DNA of 18,514 nt from Bacteroidales bacterium (GTDB lineage Bacteria; Bacteroidota; Bacteroidia; Bacteroidales; UBA932), in assembly GCA_024683255.1 (NCBI GenBank), contig JAIKYL010000133.1:1-18514 (forward strand), read 5' to 3'. The translations under genes were made by a program, and so were the position numbers. The notes beneath the pieces are model-generated. The model saw only the letters and a list, made by a program, of their open reading frames with translations, did no database searches and had not been told where the DNA came from. The stretch's first letter is position 1. Each line of letters starts with the position of its first letter. This document shows positions 7,306 through 14,535 of the stretch, in pieces.

Positions 7306-8327
7306 TGAAAGCAATCCAAATATCTCATTCTCAGGAGCTGAGGATCATTGAGACGGAGGCTCCCAAGGCCCCCGGCGCGGGAGAAGTCCTGCTTAAACTG
7401 CAGTATGTGGGCTTTTGCGGCAGTGACCTTAACACCTTTATGGGCCGCAACACCATGGCGCTGGATCCCGTGATTCCCGGCCATGAAATTGGTGCCGTCA
7501 TAGAGGCCGTGGGCCCCGGTGCGCCCGAAGGGCTTAAGCCCGGTCAGGTGGTTACCTGTAATCCGTATACCAACTGCGGAAAATGCACCTCCTGCCGCAA
7601 CCGGCGGCCGAATGCCTGCCAGCACAACGAGACGCTGGGCGTACAGCGGAACGGTGCCATGCAGGAGTATATCCTCCTCCCTTGGGAGAAGGTGATCCCC
7701 GCCGGGAAACTGTCGGCCCGGGACAGTGCGCTGGTAGAGCCCATGAGCGTGGGTTTCCATGCCGTGAGCCGCGCTGGGGTGACGGATGCCGATGTGGTTA
7801 TGGTAATTGGCTGCGGCATGGTGGGAATGGGTGCCATCGTGCGTTCCGCCCTTCGCGGCGCCACCGTGATAGCGGCCGATCTGGACGATGAAAAGCTGGA
7901 CCTGGCCCGGACAATGGGTGCCGCCTATGCCATTAATACCAAGAAGGAAAATGTCCATGAACGCCTGCAGGAAATCAGTGGCGGCATGGGCCCCGATGTG
8001 GTGATAGAAGCCGTGGGCAGTGTTCCCACCTATCAGATGGCCATTGATGAGGTAGCTTTCACCGGCCGGGTGGCCTGCATCGGCTATGCCAAGGGAGAAG
8101 TCCCACTCCAGACCAAGTACTTTGTGCAGAAGGAACTGGATATCCGCGGGTCCCGCAATGCCCTTCCGGAGGATTTCCTTTCCGTCATCCGTTACCTGGA
8201 AAAGGGAACCGCACCCGTGGAGAAGCTCATAACGCGGATTATCCGCCCCGGAGAGGCCCTGGGGACCCTTCAGTGGTGGAGCGCCAATCCTGGCAAGGTG
8301 TTCCGCATTTTGGTGGACTTCCGCTAG
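7305..8327 (+). CDS. Zinc alcohol dehydrogenase, probable L-galactonate 5-dehydrogenase
   Basis: Medium-chain dehydrogenase of 340 aa, predicted to oxidise L-galactonate to D-tagaturonate with NAD+, the step done by LgoD (YjjN) in E. coli. Catalytic-zinc ligands are Cys38 (GFCGSD), His60-Glu61 (GHEIG) and Glu145. The structural zinc site has Cys91, Cys94, Cys97 and Cys105. The Rossmann motif GCGMVG (169-174) is followed by Asp192, which favours NAD over NADP. It is the last gene of the operon and starts within the TAATG overlap with the permease. The product would enter the hexuronate pathway, whose later enzymes are not in the window. Substrate is inferred from the gene set, which parallels the Bacteroides vulgatus L-galactose cluster. 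Confidence 0.87.
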   Translation: MKAIQISHSQELRIIETEAPKAPGAGEVLLKLQYVGFCGSDLNTFMGRNTMALDPVIPGHEIGAVIEAVGPGAPEGLKPGQVVTCNPYTNCGKCTSCRNRRPNACQHNETLGVQRNGAMQEYILLPWEKVIPAGKLSARDSALVEPMSVGFHAVSRAGVTDADVVMVIGCGMVGMGAIVRSALRGATVIAADLDDEKLDLARTMGAAYAINTKKENVHERLQEISGGMGPDVVIEAVGSVPTYQMAIDEVAFTGRVACIGYAKGEVPLQTKYFVQKELDIRGSRNALPEDFLSVIRYLEKGTAPVEKLITRIIRPGEALGTLQWWSANPGKVFRILVDFR

Positions 8328-8342
8328 ATTCCTGCATTTTTA

Positions 8343-8374
8343 TTTGGTAGTTTCCGGAAAAGATACTACCTTTG
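8343..8374 (+). promoter_or_regulatory. Promoter for tRNA-Val(CAC)
   Basis: TTTG at 8343-8346, a 20-nt spacer, then TACCTTTG at 8367-8374 is a full match to the Bacteroidota consensus, ending 12 nt before the tRNA. An inverted repeat, GGTAGT (8346-8351) and ACTACC (8365-8370), with a central TTTCCGGAAA, lies between and over the boxes. It might also act as a weak end signal for the operon upstream, since no other hairpin follows the stop at 8327. Confidence 0.75.
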
Positions 8375-8386
8375 CAATCCCCAATC

Positions 8387-8464
8387 AGGGGCGTAGCTCA
8401 GCTGGTTTAGAGCGCTTCAGTCACATTGAAGAGGTCATCGGTTCGAATCCGATCGTCCCTACCA
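8387..8464 (+). tRNA. tRNA-Val(CAC), reads GUG
   Basis: Folded by hand. The acceptor arms AGGGGCG (8387-8393) and CGTCCCT (8454-8460) pair with one G-T wobble. The D-stem is GCTC/GAGC. The anticodon stem CTTCA/TGAAG encloses loop GTCACAT (8420-8426), giving anticodon CAC at 8422-8424. The T-arm is ATCGG-TTCGAAT-CCGAT. Discriminator A is followed by an encoded CCA, unlike the two tRNA-Ser genes in this window. G at position 32 is uncommon, but the loop has U33 and no other register fits. Confidence 0.94.
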
Positions 8465-8465
8465 G

Positions 8466-8500
8466 AAAACAGGCAACCAATCCGGTTGCCTGTTTTGCTT
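8466..8500 (+). terminator. Terminator after tRNA-Val(CAC)
   Basis: Perfect 13-bp inverted repeat, AAAACAGGCAACC (8466-8478) and GGTTGCCTGTTTT (8484-8496), with a 5-nt loop and a T-rich tail. It begins one base after the CCA end. The A-rich left arm lets it work in both directions. Confidence 0.9.
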
Positions 8501-8528
8501 AAATGCCTGATACACTGATGTTTGTACA

Positions 8529-8560
8529 AATACCCTGCTGTCAAAGTGCAGCAGGGTATT
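8529..8560 (-). terminator. Terminator downstream of glmS
   Basis: Perfect 12-bp inverted repeat, AATACCCTGCTG (8529-8540) and CAGCAGGGTATT (8549-8560), with an 8-nt loop, starting 15 nt past the glmS stop. On the minus strand the stem ends in ATT followed by TGTAC, so the U-tract is short. Together with the hairpin at 8466-8496 it separates the convergent units. Confidence 0.75.
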
Positions 8561-8575
8561 AGCGTAAGTGACTGA

Positions 8576-10420
8576 TTATTCTACCGTTACGGATTTTGCC
8601 AGATTCCTGGGCTGGTCCACGTTGCGGCCCTTGCTTACGGCAATGTAGTAAGCCAGCAGCTGGAGCGGGATGATGGAGATGATGGGCATGAGGCACTCCG
8701 CCGTTGCGGGGACCTCAATGCAGTAATCGGCCCGGTGGCGGAGCTGCTTGTCTCCTTCGGAAATAACGGCAATGATCTTTCCGCCGCGCGCCTTGATTTC
8801 CTCAATGTTGGAGACGGTTTTCTCGTAGGTATGGTCCAGCGTGGCAATGACCACGGTGGGCATCTCCGCATCTATGAGGGCAATGGGGCCGTGCTTCATT
8901 TCGGCCGCAGGAAGGCCTTCGGCATGGATGTAGGAGATTTCCTTAAGCTTGAGCGCGCCTTCCAGGGCGGTGGGGTAGTTGTACCCGCGGCCCAGGTAGA
9001 TGAAATTGTGGGCGTAGGTAAAGATGGTGGCCAGTTTTTCCACGGCCGGAGCGGTCTCCAGGACTTTCCGGATGGTTTCCGGCAACTCCAGGATGGCGCC
9101 AGCCACCTGGTGGTAATAGTTCATGTCAATGGTTCCGCGCAGCTTGCCGATAACCAGCGCCAGCATGGCCATTACAGTTACCTGGCCGGTGAAGGCTTTG
9201 GTGGAAGCCACACCGATTTCCGGGCCCACATGGATATAGGTGCCCGAATCCGTTGCGCGTGCAATGGAAGAGCCAATTACGTTGCAGATGCCGTACACGA
9301 AGGCTCCGCAGCGCTTGGCAATCTCTATGGCCGCCAGGGTATCGGCCGTTTCTCCGGACTGGGAGACGGCAATGACCACGTCGTCGGGCTTTATGATGGG
9401 ATTCCGATAGCGGAATTCGGAGGCGTACTCCACTTCCACGGGAATGCGGCACAGGTTCTCAATAAGATGCTCGCCGATGAGCGAAGCGTGCCAGGAGGTA
9501 CCGCAGGCTACAAAGATGATGCGTCCTGCCTTGAGGAACTTCTCCTGATTGTCCAGCACACCGGAGAGGATGATTTCCCGGGTATCCGGGTTCACGCGGC
9601 CGCGGATGCAGTCCACCAGGGTATCCGGCTGCTCGTGGATTTCCTTGAGCATGAAGTGCGGGAAACCGCCTTTCTCCAGCTGGGAAATGGACATCTCCAG
9701 CTTCTGGATATCCACCTTGGAGGGTTCTCCAAAGAGGTTTTTGATCTGGAGGGGCTTTCCCTTTTCAATCACCGCCACCTCGCCGTCATTCAGGTATACG
9801 AACTTCTGCGTATAGTCAATGATGGAAGCGGCGTCCGAGCTTAGGAAATACTCTCCCTCGCCGATGCCGATGGCCATGGGCGAACTCTGCCGCGCTGCAA
9901 TGATGCGATTGGTATCCCCGCGCTTGACCACGGCGATGGCGTAGGCGCCCACAACTTGCTGCAGGGCAATGCGCACGGCCTCTTCCAGCGAGCATTCATT
10001 GGTGTCCTGGATGTATTCAATAAGGTTCACCAGCACCTCCGAGTCCGTGCTGCTGCGGAAGGTATACCCATGCGAAATGAGCGCGTCCTTGAGCACGCGG
10101 AAATTCTCTATGATACCGTTGTGGATGAGGGCCAATCGGCCGCTTTGGGAGAAATGGGGGTGGGCATTGGCGTCGTTAGGCTCCCCGTGGGTGGCCCAAC
10201 GGGTGTGGCCGATGCCGATGGTGCTGGAAGTGTCTTTCCCCTGCAGGAAATGTTCCAGGTCGTCCACCTTACCTTTGCACTTGTACAGTTCAATCTGGCC
10301 GTCTTTCCCTACGAGGGCCACTCCGGCGCTGTCATAACCTCTGTACTCCAGCCTGTGCAGGCCTTTAATGATGACGGGACACGCCTGGCGTTCCCCGACA
10401 TAACCAACGATTCCACACAT
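8576..10420 (-). CDS. glmS: Glutamine-fructose-6-phosphate aminotransferase (isomerizing)
   Basis: Cytoplasmic enzyme that makes glucosamine-6-phosphate from fructose-6-phosphate and glutamine, the first step towards UDP-GlcNAc for peptidoglycan and other amino-sugar polymers. It has 614 aa, the normal length. The N-terminal glutaminase domain (about 1-240) begins MCGIVGYVGE, where Cys2 becomes the N-terminal nucleophile, followed by LEYRGYDSAG and GHTRWATHGEP. Two SIS domains follow, with FVACGTSWHASLIGEHL and AVSQSGETADTLAA in the first, and the conserved C-terminus LAKSVTVE. No glmS ribozyme is evident upstream, and no TAnnTTTG box was found in the 116-nt gap to tRNA-Ser, so its promoter is unresolved. 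A hairpin 15 nt after the stop ends the transcript. Confidence 0.98.
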   Translation of the reverse strand: MCGIVGYVGERQACPVIIKGLHRLEYRGYDSAGVALVGKDGQIELYKCKGKVDDLEHFLQGKDTSSTIGIGHTRWATHGEPNDANAHPHFSQSGRLALIHNGIIENFRVLKDALISHGYTFRSSTDSEVLVNLIEYIQDTNECSLEEAVRIALQQVVGAYAIAVVKRGDTNRIIAARQSSPMAIGIGEGEYFLSSDAASIIDYTQKFVYLNDGEVAVIEKGKPLQIKNLFGEPSKVDIQKLEMSISQLEKGGFPHFMLKEIHEQPDTLVDCIRGRVNPDTREIILSGVLDNQEKFLKAGRIIFVACGTSWHASLIGEHLIENLCRIPVEVEYASEFRYRNPIIKPDDVVIAVSQSGETADTLAAIEIAKRCGAFVYGICNVIGSSIARATDSGTYIHVGPEIGVASTKAFTGQVTVMAMLALVIGKLRGTIDMNYYHQVAGAILELPETIRKVLETAPAVEKLATIFTYAHNFIYLGRGYNYPTALEGALKLKEISYIHAEGLPAAEMKHGPIALIDAEMPTVVIATLDHTYEKTVSNIEEIKARGGKIIAVISEGDKQLRHRADYCIEVPATAECLMPIISIIPLQLLAYYIAVSKGRNVDQPRNLAKSVTVE

Positions 10421-10487
10421 AACCTCTTAGGCTTTGTGTGAGGACGTTACGGCGAACGCCCTTTCACTGTTTGTACACATGGCAGTA

Positions 10488-10529
10488 ATAAACAAACCGA
10501 AAATGCCGGTACGGCGACAGACATTTTCG
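10488..10529 (-). terminator. Terminator after tRNA-Ser(CGA)
   Basis: Read on the minus strand, CGAAAATGTC and GGCATTTTCG (plus-strand arms 10520-10529 and 10498-10507) form a 10-bp stem with one wobble, followed by GTTTGTTTAT. It begins 8 nt after the tRNA 3' end, upstream of glmS. Confidence 0.75.
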
Positions 10530-10536
10530 CATAATG

Positions 10537-10623
10537 CGGTGAGTGAGGGATTCGAACCCCCGTTGCGCTCGCACGCAAACCTGTTTTCGAGGCAGGCTCC
10601 TTCAACCACTCGGACAACTCACC
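10537..10623 (-). tRNA. tRNA-Ser(CGA), reads UCG
   Basis: Minus-strand class II tRNA. The acceptor GGTGAGT starts at 10623 and pairs with ACTCACC; the discriminator is G at 10537. The anticodon arm is CCTGC-CTCGAAA-ACAGG with a C-A mismatch next to the loop, and the anticodon CGA is complementary to 10587-10589. A long variable arm is present and the T-loop is TTCGAAT. CCA is not encoded. Confidence 0.96.
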
Positions 10624-10636
10624 AGGGTTGGGGCTG

Positions 10637-10667
10637 CAAAGTTACAAATAAAATTTAACTCTGCAAC
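10637..10667 (-). promoter_or_regulatory. Promoter for tRNA-Ser(CGA)
   Basis: On the minus strand, TAACTTTG (plus 10637-10644) is a perfect TAnnTTTG box ending 13 nt before the tRNA. GTTG (plus 10664-10667) is a near-consensus -33 box at 19-nt spacing. Confidence 0.7.
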
Positions 10668-10673
10668 GCCCTT

Positions 10674-10862
10674 TTACTTGAACCATTCCGTGAGATGGTC
10701 TTTGGCGTAGAGATAATACACCAGAAGGCCGATCCAGCTGGTGATGAGCACCAGGATGGCGGTAATGATCTTCCCTCCTACGGAGATGGGCTTCTTGAAA
10801 ATGTCCAGAACGGCCAGTACTGCCAGTACGATACCGACGATGTAAATAATGCTTCCTAACAT
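10674..10862 (-). CDS. Small two-helix inner-membrane protein, function unknown
   Basis: A 62-residue protein made almost entirely of two hydrophobic helices (about 3-20 and 31-51), joined by a short basic loop (DIFKKPISVGGK) and ending in the polar tail YAKDHLTEWFK. The pattern resembles small proteins with a phospholipase D N-terminal-like membrane domain, which often carry an aromatic- and Lys-rich segment after the second helix, but that link is tentative. Two features support it as a real gene: a perfect Bacteroidota promoter 32 nt upstream and coding-like sequence ending just before the tRNA promoter. It is monocistronic, between the nhaC-like gene and tRNA-Ser. No function is assigned. 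Confidence 0.75.
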   Translation of the reverse strand: MLGSIIYIVGIVLAVLAVLDIFKKPISVGGKIITAILVLITSWIGLLVYYLYAKDHLTEWFK

Positions 10863-10881
10863 ATTGTGTTTTGTTTAAAGG

Positions 10882-10924
10882 TTTTCCGGAATTCAAAGAT
10901 ACAAAAACTGCCGGAAAATGCAAA
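10882..10924 (-). promoter_or_regulatory. Promoter of the small membrane protein, flanked by an inverted repeat
   Basis: On the minus strand TTTG (plus 10921-10924), 19 nt, then TATCTTTG (plus 10894-10901) is a full consensus promoter. Arms TTTTCCGG (10882-10889) and CCGGAAAA (10911-10918), 21 nt apart, bracket the -7 box. They may be an operator or the remains of a terminator for the nhaC-like gene, whose stop is at 10928. Confidence 0.7.
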
Positions 10925-10927
10925 ACC

Positions 10928-12364
10928 TTACGGCCGTTTGATCTTCCAGCCGATGGCCGCTATGAGGATGGACATCAGGGGCGAGATGATATTGAAGAAG
11001 CAGTACGGCGCATAGATGAGCGTGGGGACGGACAGGATGGTGGCCTGGGTCATGCCGCAGCTGGACCAGGGGAAAAGGGGAGAGGTCACCGTGGCCGAAT
11101 CCTCAACGGAACGGCTCAGGAGCTTGTTTTCGTAGCCTTCCCGCTCGTACGTATTCCGGAAAATATTGGAAGTGAGGATGATGGACAGGTACTGGTCGCT
11201 TACCAGACCGTTCAGTGCGGTTCCCGTGGTTACGGTGGAGGCCACAAGGCCGGTGCGGGTGCGGGTGAGCGGCTCCAGGAGCTTGGAAAGCTGCCTTATC
11301 ATGCCGCTGGCCTGCATGCAGGCGCCAAAGCACATGGCGCAGATTATGAGATACACCGTATTGAGCATTCCCAGCATGCCCCGGGACGTAAGGAGGGCAT
11401 CCGTTGCCGCATTTCCCGTATCTATGGTAACTGTATTGTAAATGGTCTCGATGGTTCCTCCCAGCAGCACCCGGGCCTTTGATCCTTCCGTGATCCCAGA
11501 CCCCACCTGATACACCAGTTCCGGCTGGAAAAACAGCGCCGCAATGGCTGCCGTAAGGGTGGAGAGGGCCAGTACCATGAGTGCCGGCATCCGCCGCCAG
11601 ATCATGAGACCGGTGAGCACGGGAACAATAAAAAGCCAGGGCGTAATATGGAAATGCGTGGAGAGAACGTTTGTATAAACTTGAATATCAGACGCATCGG
11701 CTCCGGCGTGGGAAAGGCCCAGGATGGTGAAGATGATCAGCGCCACAAGCATGGAAGGACCGGTGGTGAAAATCATATAGCGGATGTGGTCAAAAAGGTG
11801 CACCCGGTTAAGGGAAGAGGCCATGACCGTGGTGTCCGACATGGGCGAAATCTTATCGCCGAAGTAGGCGCCGGAGATGATGGCACCGGCAATGACTCCG
11901 TCGCTGAATCCTTCGGCCCGGCCGATGCCCAGCAGGGCCACGCCGATGGTGGCGATGGTGGTCCAGGAGGATCCCGTCATCACCGAAACCACGGCGCAAA
12001 GCACGGCGGCGGTGAGCAGGAACACCTTGGGACTGATGATTTTAACTCCGTAATAGATGAAGGCGGGCACTACGCCGCTAACCATCCAGGTGCCGGAAAT
12101 GGCTCCTATCAGAAAGAGGATTACGATGGCCGTGGTAACGTCTCCCACATTGGCTTTGATGGCGTTTTCAAAGTCCTTCCATGGCGTCTTGTACAGCCAC
12201 ATGCTTAGCCAAACGCAGATGCCCGCGGCAAAGAGCAATGCCACCTGCGAGGCCCCCAGGATGGCGTCCGAACCAAAGATGCTGATATTGAGGGCCAGCA
12301 ACCCCACCAGTACCAGGATGGGCACCAGCGCAATAATGGTTTTGGCTAATTCTTTCTTTTGCAT
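10928..12364 (-). CDS. NhaC-family Na+/H+ antiporter-like membrane transporter
   Basis: Polytopic inner-membrane protein of 478 aa with roughly 11-12 hydrophobic segments. NhaC-family motifs are clear: TGSSWTTIATIGVALLGIG in the first half, then GAYFGDKISPMSDTT, and in the second half GTALNGLVSDQYLSIIL and SPLFPWSSCG. Members exchange Na+ for H+, but the family also holds antiporters and permeases for organic and amino acids (for example the malate/lactate antiporter MleN). It lies 56 nt after the dipeptide epimerase on the same strand and may be cotranscribed with it, which raises the possibility of a peptide- or amino-acid-linked substrate. The family is sure; the substrate is not. Confidence 0.88.
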   Translation of the reverse strand: MQKKELAKTIIALVPILVLVGLLALNISIFGSDAILGASQVALLFAAGICVWLSMWLYKTPWKDFENAIKANVGDVTTAIVILFLIGAISGTWMVSGVVPAFIYYGVKIISPKVFLLTAAVLCAVVSVMTGSSWTTIATIGVALLGIGRAEGFSDGVIAGAIISGAYFGDKISPMSDTTVMASSLNRVHLFDHIRYMIFTTGPSMLVALIIFTILGLSHAGADASDIQVYTNVLSTHFHITPWLFIVPVLTGLMIWRRMPALMVLALSTLTAAIAALFFQPELVYQVGSGITEGSKARVLLGGTIETIYNTVTIDTGNAATDALLTSRGMLGMLNTVYLIICAMCFGACMQASGMIRQLSKLLEPLTRTRTGLVASTVTTGTALNGLVSDQYLSIILTSNIFRNTYEREGYENKLLSRSVEDSATVTSPLFPWSSCGMTQATILSVPTLIYAPYCFFNIISPLMSILIAAIGWKIKRP

Positions 12365-12420
12365 CGGCCGCGAAGTTATGCAAAAATTATGTATAATTAA
12401 TGCATAATATTCAAATCGGC

Positions 12421-13548
12421 CTATAAGAGTTCAAGGCCGATGCCGGGACGGTCCGGAAGGCGGAGTTTGCCGTCTATCACCTTTACGCCGGAGAAGCGGT
12501 CGTTGTCGATTAGGAGGTTGCCGTCCAGGTCGGCAAAATCCACGGCGGGGGAGAGTTGTGCGGCGGCGCTCACGGCACAGGAGGTCTCCGTCATGCAGCC
12601 CACCATCACTTTCATGTCCAGCGCCCGGGCCATGGAGACCATTTTCCAGGCCTCGCGCATGCCCGTACACTTCATGAGCTTGATATTGATGCCGCTGAAG
12701 GCGCCTTTCAGCGCGGGGATGTCCTTCAGGCGCTGGATGGATTCATCGGCAAAGATGGGGAGGGGACTGCGCTCCGTGAGCCAGGCGGTGTCTTCCAGAC
12801 GGTCCACCGGGAGGGGCTGCTCCACCATCACTATGCCCTGCTCCTTGAGCCAGCAGATCTCTTCCAGGGCCTTGGAACGGTCTTTCCAGCCCTGATTGGC
12901 GTCCACGGCCAGGGGAACGTCCGTGACGGAGCGGATGGTGCGGATCATCTCCTCGTCTGTGTCCAGGCCCACTTTCACCTTGAGGATGTTGAAGCGTCCG
13001 GCGGCTTCCAGCGTCTTTTCCCTCACCACTTCCGGCGTATCTATGCCGATGGTGTAGGTGGTGGAAGGCGCTTTCTCCGGATCCAGGCCCCAGAGACGGT
13101 ACCAGGGCTGGCCGATGAGTTTCCCCACCAGGTCGTGCAGGGCAATGTCCACGGCGGCCTTGGCGGCGGAATCGCCCGGAGAGAGACTGTCTATGTATGA
13201 GAGAATATCCTCCAGCTGGAAAGGGTCGCTGAAACGGGACAGATCCACCTTCTGCAGGAAGGCCGATACCGTCTCTACGGACTGGCCCAGATAGGGCGGC
13301 ATGGAGGCCTCTCCATATCCCGTAACTCCCTCATACTCAATTTCTACCTGAACGTCCGGCGTGGTGGTTCGGCTATAGGAGGAAACCGTGAAAGTATGCG
13401 TGAGCTTGAGCTCATACGGGAAGAACTTCAGATGCATCTTCCCGTCGCCTTTCACAATGTTGAAACGCTGCGGCCCCTTGCAGCCCAGCAGGCCGATGCC
13501 GGCCGCCGCCAGCGCAGTAGTCTTCAGGAAGTCTCGTCTATTCTGCAT
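12421..13548 (-). CDS. Dipeptide epimerase (enolase superfamily), exported lipoprotein form
   Basis: Predicted L-Ala-D/L-Glu-type dipeptide epimerase of 375 aa, acting on murein-derived dipeptides. The muconate-lactonising subgroup residues are in place: the KxK motif at Lys190 and Lys192 (ILKVKVG), metal ligands Asp216 (AVDANQGW), Glu243 (VEQPLP) and Asp268 (FADES), the second acid/base Lys290 (NIKLMKCTG), and the substrate-binding DLDG at 340-343. The N-terminus carries a twin-arginine stretch NRRDFLK, a hydrophobic segment and LLGC at 20-23, which suggests Tat export with lipid attachment at Cys23. Cytoplasmic relatives such as E. coli YcjG lack this. Its start overlaps the upstream NlpC/P60 gene by 11 nt, so the two are coupled. 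Precise dipeptide specificity cannot be read from sequence. Confidence 0.92.
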   Translation of the reverse strand: MQNRRDFLKTTALAAAGIGLLGCKGPQRFNIVKGDGKMHLKFFPYELKLTHTFTVSSYSRTTTPDVQVEIEYEGVTGYGEASMPPYLGQSVETVSAFLQKVDLSRFSDPFQLEDILSYIDSLSPGDSAAKAAVDIALHDLVGKLIGQPWYRLWGLDPEKAPSTTYTIGIDTPEVVREKTLEAAGRFNILKVKVGLDTDEEMIRTIRSVTDVPLAVDANQGWKDRSKALEEICWLKEQGIVMVEQPLPVDRLEDTAWLTERSPLPIFADESIQRLKDIPALKGAFSGINIKLMKCTGMREAWKMVSMARALDMKVMVGCMTETSCAVSAAAQLSPAVDFADLDGNLLIDNDRFSGVKVIDGKLRLPDRPGIGLELL

Positions 13549-14482
13549 AGTAGGGATTGGTTAGCGTGGTATTAAGGCCTTCGTGCATATCGATAAAGGG
13601 AAGGAAGTTGGTCCCGAAAAGGTAACGGCCTGCGTTGAAGGCATCGTAATCTGGCGCAGAAGGGTCCAGGCTGCCGATTTTCACCAATCCCAGGGAATGG
13701 ATGAAGCGGCCCTCGCCCAGATAGAATCCAACGTGGGAGACTTTGGGGGTGTCACCGTCCCATCGGCCGAAAAAGACCAGGTCTCCGGGCTTCAGCTGAT
13801 CCTTTCTGTCAATGCGGACGCCCACCCGGGACTGCGGACCCGAGTCGCGCGGGGCGATGATGTCATGCATAAAAAGGACGGTGCGTACAAAGCCGCTGCA
13901 GTCCGTGCCCTTGGGGGACATGCCGGCCCAGATGTAGGGGAAACCCAGCATGCTTTTCGCGGTCTCAAGGATGGCCTTCGGGCTGTTGTCAAGTCCTCTG
14001 CGCCAGGCGTTTAGCTCTTGCCCATCGGCCTTGGGAAGATAGCCGGTGCGGCCGTCGGGGAAACCCACTTGCCAGAAACTGCCTTTCTTGCCCAGCAGGC
14101 GAAGACGGTCTCCGCCCACCACATCGGAAATGGTGGCGCCTTTCTTGGAGGCCCTGTCATAGACGGTTCCCATGAGGGAGGTCACCACCACCTTGGGGGC
14201 GGCGTTCCAGGCGCTGTATTCTTCCTTGCTCAGGAGGGTGATGCCTTCGTAATGCACCCAGCCGGTATAGGTGTCCGGCGTCTGGATGTAGCGCCAGTTG
14301 TTCTTCTCGGCTAGTTCCAAAACGTGCACAGGCGTGCCCAGAAGGGCCTGGGACACCATTTCGGCGTCAAAATCGGCCGTCCGGCGCATGTTGCACACGG
14401 AGATATTCACCACGCCGTATTGCTGAGCGGCGGCGGAAAGGCATAAAAAAATTGCCGCAAGAAAGGATGCAAGTCGTTTCAT
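13538..14482 (-). CDS. Secreted NlpC/P60 (C40) peptidase with N-terminal SH3-like domains
   Basis: Predicted gamma-D-glutamyl-diamino-acid endopeptidase of 314 aa, related to YkfC, cutting murein stem peptides to release L-Ala-D-Glu. A signal peptide ends near Ala-Gln-Gln (residues 19-21), so it works in the periplasm or outside. Two bacterial SH3-like segments follow (about 22-82, with CNMRRTADFDAEMV; and 98-152, with FWQVGFPDGRTGYLP). The catalytic domain (about 168-300) has nucleophile Cys195 in GTDCSGFV, His250 in KVSHVGFYLG and His262 in RFIHSLG. Overlap with the epimerase gene, which would use its product, makes the murein-peptide role well supported. It starts 53 nt after the pnp stop, and a -7-like box sits just before the ATG. 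Confidence 0.94.
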   Translation of the reverse strand: MKRLASFLAAIFLCLSAAAQQYGVVNISVCNMRRTADFDAEMVSQALLGTPVHVLELAEKNNWRYIQTPDTYTGWVHYEGITLLSKEEYSAWNAAPKVVVTSLMGTVYDRASKKGATISDVVGGDRLRLLGKKGSFWQVGFPDGRTGYLPKADGQELNAWRRGLDNSPKAILETAKSMLGFPYIWAGMSPKGTDCSGFVRTVLFMHDIIAPRDSGPQSRVGVRIDRKDQLKPGDLVFFGRWDGDTPKVSHVGFYLGEGRFIHSLGLVKIGSLDPSAPDYDAFNAGRYLFGTNFLPFIDMHEGLNTTLTNPYYAE

Positions 14483-14486
14483 GCGG

Positions 14487-14494
14487 CAAATATA
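14487..14494 (-). promoter_or_regulatory. Possible -7 promoter box for the NlpC/P60 operon
   Basis: The minus strand reads TATATTTG, fitting TAnnTTTG, only 4 nt before the ATG. If used, the mRNA would be nearly leaderless. No convincing -33 TTTG lies at the right spacing. The A+T-rich gap after pnp makes a chance match possible. Confidence 0.35.
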
Positions 14495-14535
14495 ATAATT
14501 AATCGAAAAAACTAGAACACGTCGGGTTCACCGGC

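Noticed and set aside
7471..7492. ATTCCCGGCCATGAA in the alcohol dehydrogenase as another repeat unit
   Set aside because: It lacks the CCGGGAAT partner arm and encodes the conserved IPGHE motif, so it is ordinary coding sequence.
8735..9844. Plus-strand open frame of 369 codons opposite glmS
   Set aside because: Antisense shadow of glmS, which has intact catalytic motifs across the same bases.
10421..10536. glmS ribozyme or other riboswitch upstream of glmS
   Set aside because: The 116-nt gap is mostly the tRNA terminator and a short leader. I see no ribozyme core, and glmS ribozymes are mainly a feature of Gram-positive lineages.
14495..14535. Terminator for pnp (GAAC/GTTC stem followed by a T-run on the minus strand)
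   Set aside because: Only about 4 bp pair, too weak to call. Read-through from pnp into the NlpC/P60 gene remains possible.
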